Assembly (NCBI RefSeq): GCF_001297705.1
Contig: NZ_LIRF01000008.1
Coordinates: 1-64,000, forward strand
Direction: 5' to 3'
DNA length: 64,000 nt
Source: Chryseobacterium sp. ERMR1:04
GTDB taxonomy: Bacteria > Bacteroidota > Bacteroidia > Flavobacteriales > Weeksellaceae
The position numbers were made by a program, and so were the translations under genes. Positions 21,045 to 28,697 of the stretch are shown here, in pieces (positions within the stretch are counted from its first letter, which is position 1; each line of letters starts with the position of its first letter). The notes beneath the pieces were generated by a model. The model was not told where the DNA came from, did no database searches, and saw only the letters and a program-made list of their open reading frames with translations.

Positions 21045-21079
21045 AAAAACAAAAGAATCGTATCAGGCGATACGATTCT
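21045..21079 (-). terminator. hairpin between convergent units
   Basis: AGAATCGTATC (21054-21064) and GATACGATTCT (21069-21079) form a perfect 11-bp stem with loop AGGC. The T-rich tail is on the minus strand, so it best terminates leftward transcription, but it may also serve the rightward DUF3810 unit. Confidence 0.7.
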
Positions 21080-21170
21080 AAAAACACAAATGATGAAAAA
21101 AAATTTATTACCTTGACTTGTTCCCTCATTCAAGGCGATGTAAAAGTACAATTTATTTTATAACTACAAA
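21050..21170 (-). ncRNA. candidate small RNA with own promoter and terminator
   Basis: On the minus strand TTTG (21167-21170), an 18-nt spacer and TACTTTTA (21141-21148) make a near-consensus promoter. A transcript starting near 21134 would have a first small stem (CCTTGA at 21130-21135 with TCAAGG further on) and end at the 11-bp terminator at 21054-21079, about 85 nt in all. No peptide of note is encoded. This is inference from signals only. Confidence 0.35.
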
Positions 21171-21442
21171 AACATTTTACTTCTTTTTTCAAACTTTATG
21201 AAAACTTTATGAATTTTTAAGTTCACTTGAGTTCAAACCCTATTAAAATACTTATCACCAAAGCTTTAATAAAGTAATAAAAATGTATTTCGAAGTTTAC
21301 TTTAAGCCAATAAAACCAATAAATCAAACGTTTGTTTGAGGATAAAACATTCATCATTTCGTGAATTTATTGAAAAAATAATTTCACTCATTTAACATTC
21401 AAATTAAGAGTAATTTAAAAGTACAGGAAAATTATAGCCTGC

Positions 21443-22279
21443 TTATTTTTGTTCCCGAAAATAAATCATCTTATAATAACGAAGCAAATAATCATAAATT
21501 ATCATTTCGAAAAGTCGTTGATTAGATACAAACATTCTATTGATATTCATATGAAATATACTCTGGAAAAAAGATTTTGAAGAAACTGTGTTTGAAACTA
21601 TATTTTCCACAATAGGTTTAAGTTCTAGAATATGGGTTTCGACTTTTTCTCTAAAATCACCATATTCATCAGATTCAATAAACTCAAGATATTTCGGTTT
21701 GAAAAGTCTATACTTTTTATCAAGCTGACTATTTAGATTTTTGTCTGCATTGAATTCTTTTTTGAAACCATCATTAAAATCTTTTATCCAAAACAATTTT
21801 TCATTAATGGATAAATGTAAAAGATCCAACTTCTGATCAATATAAAACAAGGAGATAATAATTTTTTCTTCATCGTCTAAGTGTAAGCATTCTTTGAGAA
21901 AGAAATCACTATTTTCAAAAAAAAGATATTCGGCAGCTTCCATTGTTTCTGTACCGTACCTTTCTAATTCTCTACGATATGTATCTACAACGAAATTCGC
22001 AATTTCTCCAGATTCTGTGTAAGGCTTAAAAGCATCCTGAATCATTGAAAAAATTTCATTGTAGTCAGTAAGATCAGATAATTCAAATCTAATTCTCAAA
22101 TGAGGCTTAGGATCATTATATCGAATAAAAAACCATTTTTTAATAAGATCATTATTTAAAAAGGATGTAGTCAATGGTTGGATTGCTTCTTCTAAAAGAA
22201 TATCCGAAGTCTTTATACCTGTATAGATTTTCAGATATAGCCACTCACTTCCCGGAATATAATTTCTTGTTATCTCCAT
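21443..22279 (-). CDS. Thiopeptide-type bacteriocin biosynthesis domain protein (split LanB elimination domain)
   Basis: A 278-residue protein of the family that forms the C-terminal elimination domain of LanB dehydratases, which removes glutamate from glutamylated Ser/Thr to give dehydroamino acids. The start GSEWLYLKIYTGIKTSDILL and the following WFFIRYNDPKPHLRIRF are diagnostic. It overlaps the stop of the dehydratase gene by 1 nt (22279), so it is the partner subunit in a split dehydratase, as in thiopeptide and some Bacteroidota lanthipeptide clusters. The gene ends the minus-strand operon. Confidence 0.9.
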   Translation of the reverse strand: MEITRNYIPGSEWLYLKIYTGIKTSDILLEEAIQPLTTSFLNNDLIKKWFFIRYNDPKPHLRIRFELSDLTDYNEIFSMIQDAFKPYTESGEIANFVVDTYRRELERYGTETMEAAEYLFFENSDFFLKECLHLDDEEKIIISLFYIDQKLDLLHLSINEKLFWIKDFNDGFKKEFNADKNLNSQLDKKYRLFKPKYLEFIESDEYGDFREKVETHILELKPIVENIVSNTVSSKSFFQSIFHMNINRMFVSNQRLFEMIIYDYLLRYYKMIYFREQK

Positions 22280-24480
22280 TACTTATCTTTATACATTGAA
22301 AAAACAAACTGGCGCATGTAATCATCATTTTCATTGTATAGGAATTCTTCAATGACGATCGATTTTTGTTTTTTTATAGTTTCCAAAAAAATCTGAGCAA
22401 GATCATAGTTTTCTAAATTCAGTGTTAGCGTATTATCATATTTAATCCATTGAATCCATGCTGGAATTTTTCTTTTTAATCGCCAATTTTTCAATTCGTT
22501 TAGAAACTGTATTGCATCATTCATCAATAAAAATAAAGTACCAATGTCTTCCTCATTAATTGTCCATTGCGCTTTTGATAGAATTATATTTTTATACTCT
22601 ACTCTTGGAAGAAATATATATATATATTTTAAATCACCCCAATCAAAATATAACCCACTTCTTTTATTTTCCGAATACAAATCACATAAGAAATGATAAA
22701 CAGTCAATGAGTTTGAAGAATAATTATGTGCATTCGTAAGATAAGGCTTAACTTCTTTATTCAATTTATTAGAGCGCAGCACTAGTCTATCATTTTGTAA
22801 CGAAATATATAAATCATCAATCGGAATTTGATTGTCATTGGGCAAAATAGATTGCGCTAAATAAGGAATCTCATAATTCCTCAATGAGGACCTTCTTATA
22901 ACATTACCAATTCTTGCTTCCGGTAAATGAATAATTTCTGCAGAAATGTAATCTGGATGTAAAGCTTCTTCTTTTTGAACAATCTCTTTGGTAAGATTTT
23001 GTACTTCTGATTTTTCTGAACAAAACCTTCCTAATAAATTAGCAGCACTGCTACCTCCTCCACCACCCAGTACAAGTTTCTCTGCCCCAGATTCTGAAAT
23101 AATCTCTGACATAAAAGATATGGTATCGGGTAAATCATCCCAAGTTTCTTCGAAGTCTTTAAAATCTTCATCAAATAATTCAATTACAAATTGATTTTCA
23201 AATAAAGCTTCCTGTAGTTTATCATTACATATTTTATGTATCGGATTAATTTTAATGGTAAAATCCTGAAGATTCTTAGAAAATGGAAGCTCGAGATCAT
23301 TTAAATAAGGATGAACTCCTTTTAATTGAATATTTTGTTTATATCCAATTCCAACTTCAGTATCCAAAACAATCGACAAAGGCATTTCTTGGTTTTCAAA
23401 CCTTTCATAGAATGCTTTTTTAAATTTACTAAGATGAGTATCTTGTTGAAGTAAGGTAATTTTATTGATAAAACTAATTCCCTTTTTTAGTTCTTTCTTC
23501 CAATGATTAGGAAGTTCAAATGTATTTTGAAAATATAAATCGGTCTGAAAAAGATATTTCTGTTCGTATTCTATTTGAAAAGACTGAATGAGTTTCTCTA
23601 TCTCACTATACAATGAAATTGAATTTCCAACTTGCCCATCCAATCCAATCAATTTTTCTTTTATCGAAATTACAATTGAACTTTCTTTCTCAGCACCTAT
23701 CCTACTTAAAACAGAAATGATTTCATCTAGAAAATCGGTTCCCGAAACATTCGGTTCAAGCTCACTTACTAAAACCTGATTCTCTATAAGCTCTTCAATA
23801 AATTCCGTGGTATCTTCTAATGTTATTTCATTATTCACAAGGATTTCTGAAATCCGTAATGACGTCTTACCTTCTATTGAAAAGTGCAAAACTTTTTTTA
23901 ATTCTTCTGAAAATAGAGCCGATGAAATAACATACGCTCTTTTCCCATTATGATATTCGTATTCTATATAACGGATTTTATCTCCTATTCTGTAAATACT
24001 ATTATTAGGAAAGAAAAGTAATTGAGTTTTAATGTCTGGTATTAAGGTTAATTTTTTTGATAGGGCTACCAAAAAATGCATATCCAGTCTTGTATCCCTT
24101 GCTAGGATTGACGGAGTTGAAGTCTTAGTCCTCAGAATCAATTCATCATTACTAAATCTTCCCAACCCAACTCCTGAAAACAAGCCGAATGGCGTACAGC
24201 GTGGACTCATTCGGCCATAGTATTTCAGTAGGGTATGTATTAGTTTTTTATGTTGTTTTTGTGTTAAGTTTTTTTCTGAATACAGCCAAAGATTGAGTTC
24301 TTCATATAAATAAGGTGATGCCAAATAAATTGCTTCCTGAAAAACAGGATTTTCACAAATCGCTTTTAATTCATCATCAGATAATTTCTCCTTATTAAAT
24401 TGATCATAAAAGTTTTTTCGTAAAAACAAGGGCGTACGAAATACATAATTATCGAAGAAATTATAAGGAAAACGGGACAT
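22279..24480 (-). CDS. Lantibiotic dehydratase, LanB glutamylation subunit
   Basis: A 733-residue LanB-type protein. The family uses glutamyl-tRNA to glutamylate Ser/Thr in a precursor peptide. The hallmark YYGRMSPRCTPFGLFSGVGLG appears around residues 90-112. Later segments include RNVIRRSSLRNYEIPYLAQSILPNDNQIPIDDLYISLQNDRLVLRS, typical of the Lant_dehydr N-terminal domain, and the C-terminal ILSKAQWTINEEDI...WIQWIKYDN. Its length is that of a split LanB without the elimination domain. It starts 1 nt after the peptidase gene stop. No LanC cyclase is present nearby, so simple dehydration or a different ring-forming step is possible. Confidence 0.92.
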   Translation of the reverse strand: MSRFPYNFFDNYVFRTPLFLRKNFYDQFNKEKLSDDELKAICENPVFQEAIYLASPYLYEELNLWLYSEKNLTQKQHKKLIHTLLKYYGRMSPRCTPFGLFSGVGLGRFSNDELILRTKTSTPSILARDTRLDMHFLVALSKKLTLIPDIKTQLLFFPNNSIYRIGDKIRYIEYEYHNGKRAYVISSALFSEELKKVLHFSIEGKTSLRISEILVNNEITLEDTTEFIEELIENQVLVSELEPNVSGTDFLDEIISVLSRIGAEKESSIVISIKEKLIGLDGQVGNSISLYSEIEKLIQSFQIEYEQKYLFQTDLYFQNTFELPNHWKKELKKGISFINKITLLQQDTHLSKFKKAFYERFENQEMPLSIVLDTEVGIGYKQNIQLKGVHPYLNDLELPFSKNLQDFTIKINPIHKICNDKLQEALFENQFVIELFDEDFKDFEETWDDLPDTISFMSEIISESGAEKLVLGGGGGSSAANLLGRFCSEKSEVQNLTKEIVQKEEALHPDYISAEIIHLPEARIGNVIRRSSLRNYEIPYLAQSILPNDNQIPIDDLYISLQNDRLVLRSNKLNKEVKPYLTNAHNYSSNSLTVYHFLCDLYSENKRSGLYFDWGDLKYIYIFLPRVEYKNIILSKAQWTINEEDIGTLFLLMNDAIQFLNELKNWRLKRKIPAWIQWIKYDNTLTLNLENYDLAQIFLETIKKQKSIVIEEFLYNENDDYMRQFVFSMYKDK

Positions 24481-24481
24481 T

Positions 24482-26668
24482 TTATTTTTTTGTGGTTGAT
24501 TTTGGCTGATAGTCTGGGTGTCCTAATTGCCAAAAAGCAAAAGCAAACATATCTCCTAAATTAGCATATCGTTGTGAAACAGGAACATTACCTGCATGCC
24601 CGCCTTCGAAATCTATTTTTAGTAATATTGGATTATTAGAGGTATCATTAGCCATCAATTTAGCTGCAAACTTTACAGGTTGCCATACAATCACTCTTTG
24701 ATCATTTATTCCTCCTGTTATAAAGGTTGCAGGATAATTTACTCCTTTTTTTATATGATGATAAGCATCCATTTCTAATAATGCTTTAAATTCATTTGGA
24801 TCTTTTATATTTCCAAATTCTTTTGGTTGAGAATTAGGTGATACTTCATCTCTAAGTATATTCAAAACACCTACTTCGGCAATAACGGTTTTAAAAAGAT
24901 CAGGCCTTTCCGTCATTGCTCTTCCTACTGTAATACCTCCTGCACTTGCTCCCCAAATAGCAACTTTATCTTTAGATGTATATTTTTCATTAATCAGATA
25001 TTCGGTACAGTCTATTAAATCTTTCCAAGTATTAGGCTTTGTTTCTTTATGTCCTCCCAGACGCCAGCTTTCTCCTTTCTCACCTCCACCTCTTACATGA
25101 GCTATAGCTACCATTCCTCCTTGATTAACCCATAGTAAATACATTTTAGCAAAAAAAGGAGTATAGGATATTCCATAAGAACCGTAGCTATCAATGAGTA
25201 CCATATTCTTACCGTCTTTTTTTATATTTTTATTATATAGTAATGATACTGGAATTTCTTCTCCGTCCCTAGCTTTTATGGTAATCTCATTAACAATTAT
25301 ATCATTAAATTCAGGATATTCTGTAACAGGAGTAAGATTTTCTGGTGTAAGGATTTTAGCTTTTACATCATATTTAAAACGTTGCTCTTCATTAGCCCAG
25401 CCAGAGCAAGTGATCCAAATATCTGAATTGTTATCTCCTTTAGTCTGTAAATCAATATTTCCAGATGGATAAGGAAGTGTAATTGGAATATCCTTTCCAT
25501 CCTTGTATAAATATAGCCTAGCTTCTACTCCATTTTTATTTGTGACATAATAGATACCGTCTTTAGTTATTCTATAACTATTAATAATTTCATCTTTTTT
25601 ATCGGGAACCAATATTTCCGCATTTTTAAAATCTGGATTAGCAATCTTTGTTCTACACAACTTATTAAGAGATGAATTATAGGAAGATTGAAAAACAACC
25701 TTATCATTCCAAAAATCAAAGTTCTTAGCCTTATCATCTGAATTAGAAAATGGTTTCCAATTTTTCTTACCTGCCAATAAATCTTTCTTACTGATTATAA
25801 ATGTTTTTCTGTAAGATTGATAATCAACGATCATTCCAATATAATACTTATCAATTTGATCAAAACTTAAGACCATAGGAAATTGGTTTTCAGATATATG
25901 CAAATCAGGATTGTTTTTAGATGAAAAAACATCAATTGCTGTTTTAGGATCTGTTCCCAACTTATACAAAACCGTTTGTGTATTTTTATAAAAGTCCTTA
26001 GACTTAGGATCTGTTGTAGATAAAGCCACACAGAAAAAACCACTGTTATCATCTACCCATTTTATTCCATCAAAAGTAGCAGGGGCCGTATTCGTAATAA
26101 CTTCGGGATGAATATATTTTGTTTTAACATCCATAATCAATACATCTGCCAATTCATTTCCTTTCTCAGACATAGAAATAGCAATTTTATTACCATCCCA
26201 ACTTGGACTTATGTAATTGATTACAAACTCATGATTAGTCTCTGATTTTTTGTAACTGACAGGATCATAAAGCAGTTCTTCTTTTACTTGAAATCCTTCT
26301 CGATAATATAATTTAGCTACTTTTTCATCCCCTTTTTTCTTTAAATAAAAATATTTGTCATTATTTGTAACTTTCAGATCAGATACAGAAAATCCTTGTC
26401 TCTTATCAAACTCTAATCTTTTTTCTAAATAATAATTCCTTTTAGGAATGAGATCAAGAACCGAATTGGTATAAGCTGTTTGTAACTTCATCCAATCCAT
26501 TGTCTGAGGATTTTCTAAATCTTCTAAATTTCTGTAATCATCAACCATTTTAGTTCCAAAATATTCATCAGTAACTGGTTTTGATGGTGCTAAATTACTT
26601 TTTTGAGCATTAATGAAAGTGCAAAAAATAAAATAATTGATAAGGAAAATAAAATGTGTTTTTTTCAT
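24482..26668 (-). CDS. Prolyl oligopeptidase family serine peptidase
   Basis: An exported 728-residue S9A-type peptidase that cleaves short peptides after proline or similar residues. A signal peptide (FIFLINYFIFCTFINAQ) comes first. The propeller domain follows, then the alpha/beta-hydrolase domain with nucleophile motif GASAGGITVGR, Asp in the GGINDQRV stretch and catalytic His in FEGGHAGN. It is the first gene of the LanB operon and separated from it by 1 nt. It may therefore mature, degrade or detoxify the peptide product, or simply supply peptides; the coupling makes a pathway role more likely. A decayed second copy lies just upstream. Confidence 0.93.
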   Translation of the reverse strand: MKKTHFIFLINYFIFCTFINAQKSNLAPSKPVTDEYFGTKMVDDYRNLEDLENPQTMDWMKLQTAYTNSVLDLIPKRNYYLEKRLEFDKRQGFSVSDLKVTNNDKYFYLKKKGDEKVAKLYYREGFQVKEELLYDPVSYKKSETNHEFVINYISPSWDGNKIAISMSEKGNELADVLIMDVKTKYIHPEVITNTAPATFDGIKWVDDNSGFFCVALSTTDPKSKDFYKNTQTVLYKLGTDPKTAIDVFSSKNNPDLHISENQFPMVLSFDQIDKYYIGMIVDYQSYRKTFIISKKDLLAGKKNWKPFSNSDDKAKNFDFWNDKVVFQSSYNSSLNKLCRTKIANPDFKNAEILVPDKKDEIINSYRITKDGIYYVTNKNGVEARLYLYKDGKDIPITLPYPSGNIDLQTKGDNNSDIWITCSGWANEEQRFKYDVKAKILTPENLTPVTEYPEFNDIIVNEITIKARDGEEIPVSLLYNKNIKKDGKNMVLIDSYGSYGISYTPFFAKMYLLWVNQGGMVAIAHVRGGGEKGESWRLGGHKETKPNTWKDLIDCTEYLINEKYTSKDKVAIWGASAGGITVGRAMTERPDLFKTVIAEVGVLNILRDEVSPNSQPKEFGNIKDPNEFKALLEMDAYHHIKKGVNYPATFITGGINDQRVIVWQPVKFAAKLMANDTSNNPILLKIDFEGGHAGNVPVSQRYANLGDMFAFAFWQLGHPDYQPKSTTKK

Positions 26669-26692
26669 ATGTTTAAATAAAGAAACTTATTT

Positions 26693-26925
26693 TTTTATAT
26701 TTTCTTTAGGCTGATAATCTGATGGCCTAATTGCCAGAATGTAAAAACAAAGTATCATCTAAATTAGCATATCGTTGTACTAAAGGTATATCTTTTTCAT
26801 ATCCTCCTTTGTAATGCATTTTCAAAAGAATTAAATTTCCAGAAATATTATTAGCCAATAATTTAACGGCAAACTTTGTAAGCTTCCATGGATATACTCT
26901 AGGATCATTAAGCCAATAAGTAATT
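26693..26925 (-). pseudogene. Prolyl oligopeptidase C-terminal remnant
   Basis: On the minus strand this stretch reads NDPRVYPWKLTKFAVKLLANN, then ILLKMHYKGGYEKDIPLVQR and YANLDD. It parallels NDQRVIVWQPVKFAAKLMAND, ILLKIDFEGGHAGNVPVSQR and YANLGD at the end of the intact peptidase. The catalytic His position is Tyr, the frame breaks shortly afterwards and nothing upstream can be joined. It is the tail of a lost tandem copy of the neighbouring gene. Confidence 0.8.
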
Positions 26926-26929
26926 TAGT

Positions 26930-27455
26930 CTATTCTTTCTCTTTTTTTGCTTTACTGATAAAAGTAATAGCATAAACTTCCGCTTTAATATGATTCTTCC
27001 TAAACATTTGACTATAGCAAATTTATAGTTGGACAAAAGTTTCAACTTGTAAAAAATCTGGTATATGAAACTTTCTTATACTTCGTGAAAAGAATAAATT
27101 CAGACAAAGAACCAACAAAAATATGAGGTTTTTTTTGCATTGTGTGTTTAATGATACAATAATACAAAATTTTGAATAATTAATATCATCTATACATATC
27201 ATTAATAACCAAACCTATAGATCTCTTATCGGAATTCATCAATTCATTATATAATTTACTCTAATTTTATAAATTCCGATATGCTTTTCTTGCACCATCG
27301 AAAATGCACTTGCATCTTTGCTTCAGGTAAAAACACAAATATTTTATTTTTTGTATGTGTACAGTACAAAAATTACAGATATAAAGCTGATCAGCAAAAA
27401 CCCGTGTCAGGGGTTATATGACAAAAAAAAATACTAAATTTAAATAATTAACAAA
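26930..27455. other. divergent intergenic region of the peptide locus
   Basis: About 525 nt of AT-rich sequence between the minus-strand LanB operon and the plus-strand genes. I see the peptidase remnant at its left edge and a possible plus-strand promoter (TTG at 27290-27292, 20 nt, CATCTTTG at 27313-27320). A minus-strand frame of 25 codons starting at 27007 has no features and is not called. No precursor-like ORF is visible here. Confidence 0.4.
27290..27320 (+). promoter_or_regulatory. possible promoter of the plus-strand peptide locus
   Basis: TTG (27290-27292), a 20-nt spacer and CATCTTTG (27313-27320; 7 of 8 matches to TAnnTTTG). It would leave a 5' leader of about 130 nt before the first gene. 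Confidence 0.35.
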
Positions 27456-27731
27456 ATGAAAAAATTATTATTGGGCGCATTTTTAATCGCAGGAACTACA
27501 TTAGCTTTTGCTAAAGATAATGCTACATCAACTACAAACAATTTAAAAATTGAAAAAACTATAACTTTAGAAAAAATCACTCCTTCTTCCGAGAAAGAAG
27601 TTGTTTCGCCTAAGAAAATTTGTGGACAACTTGTTTACTCTGAGCAGCAAGAAAGTTATTATGATATGCAATCTAATACAGTTGTTACTCATACAGTAGG
27701 ATATTATACTCACTATAGCTATTGGTGCTAA
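27456..27731 (+). CDS. Small secreted protein, unknown function
   Basis: A 91-residue protein with a clear Sec signal peptide (MKKLLLGAFLIAGTTLAFA, cleavage likely before KDN). A Thr/Ser/Lys-rich linker follows, then a C-terminal part rich in Tyr and Thr holding only two cysteines, one at ICGQLVY and one as the very last residue (HYSYWC). The two Cys could pair. I do not know its family. It is the first gene of a plus-strand group (GLPGLI, TonB receptor, VKOR-thioredoxin, bacteriocin peptides). It could be an exported peptide substrate, but it lacks the double-glycine leader of the two later peptides. Confidence 0.6.
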   Translation: MKKLLLGAFLIAGTTLAFAKDNATSTTNNLKIEKTITLEKITPSSEKEVVSPKKICGQLVYSEQQESYYDMQSNTVVTHTVGYYTHYSYWC

Positions 27732-27812
27732 AATTTGAGATTAATAAATCAAAGTTTAGTGCATCATTATTTTCGAATTGTGATGCACTTTTAAATTTAA
27801 TATTATCATCTT

Positions 27813-28562
27813 ATGAAAATAAATATTGTATTACTTCTATTTATATCCGTATTGCTAAATAATGTATTTGGGCAGCATCTGAAAATAGAATATGAAAGAA
27901 CGGAGCTTCAAGATTTTGAAAGTCCAACAATGTCCAAAGAGTATAATCAAAAAGTGAATATGGGACGTAAAACTCCACAAAAGAATTTTTTGTATTATGC
28001 CAATGGAAATTCTTTTTTTAAAAATATTCCTCGAGCTACTTTCATACACGATGCAGGAACTAAACAAATAGACGACTCTAATAAGGAAACCAAAAAGGAA
28101 ATCTTTAAAGATGTAGAAATAAAGATATACCATATAAAAAATGAAAAAGGTTCTTACCAGTACCAAAGCTTCCCACGTCTTAACGACGAATTTTATGGCT
28201 ATATAGAAATGAATTATAAAAACATCGAATACAAAGATGATATTCAGATGATTGATAATTATCATTGTAAATTAGTAGAGGTAACTCTTATTAATGGGCA
28301 AATTACAAAAATATGGTATACTGAAGATATCCCTGTATCTACTGGACCATTAGGTTTTAATACTTTCCCTGGGGTTGTTTTAAGAATAGAAGCACCAACT
28401 TATACGATGACAGCTGTAAAAATAAGCAATGAAGCCAAAGAAAGTGAAGTAGAAAAAATAAATCCAAAACTAAAAGTATACAAAGGAGAAGAGTTTACAA
28501 AAAGAATGCAAGAAATAAGAGAAATAAACACTAAGCCAACTATCCAGGAAATAAGACTATAG
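27813..28562 (+). CDS. GLPGLI family protein
   Basis: A 249-residue exported protein with an N-terminal signal peptide (IVLLLFISVLLNNVFGQ). The family is defined by the GLPGLI-like motif, here degenerate as GPLGFNTFPGVVLRIE around residues 173-188, preceded by the typical IWYTEDIPVSTGP. GLPGLI proteins are Bacteroidota-specific and of unknown function. They are regularly encoded beside TonB-dependent receptors, as here with the next gene. Confidence 0.85.
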   Translation: MKINIVLLLFISVLLNNVFGQHLKIEYERTELQDFESPTMSKEYNQKVNMGRKTPQKNFLYYANGNSFFKNIPRATFIHDAGTKQIDDSNKETKKEIFKDVEIKIYHIKNEKGSYQYQSFPRLNDEFYGYIEMNYKNIEYKDDIQMIDNYHCKLVEVTLINGQITKIWYTEDIPVSTGPLGFNTFPGVVLRIEAPTYTMTAVKISNEAKESEVEKINPKLKVYKGEEFTKRMQEIREINTKPTIQEIRL

Positions 28563-28697
28563 ACTCCTGAACAATAATAAAAACTCTTTTTCAATCTGTT
28601 ATTCTGAGCCTCCCACTTCGTGAAGTCTAATATTAAATACATATCATCGCAAAGTAAAAGCCTTAGAAGTATAAGATACTCTTAATTCAAAAGCACA

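Larger units (their letters stand above)
21043..21442. other. intergenic region between convergent operons
   Basis: Besides the hairpin and the sRNA candidate, this 400-nt AT-rich stretch contains a minus-strand 43-codon frame starting near 21354 with no leader-like or family features, which I do not call. A short 6-bp hairpin (TCAAAC-GTTT-GTTTGA) lies around 21323-21338. Confidence 0.4.

Noticed and set aside
21223..21354. 43-codon minus-strand ORF as a possible LanB precursor
   Set aside because: No leader motif, no Gly-Gly, almost no Cys/Ser/Thr; only hydrophobic residues from AT-rich DNA.
26929..27007. 25-codon minus-strand ORF upstream of the peptidase remnant
   Set aside because: Too short, no leader or family features and no clear ribosome binding site.
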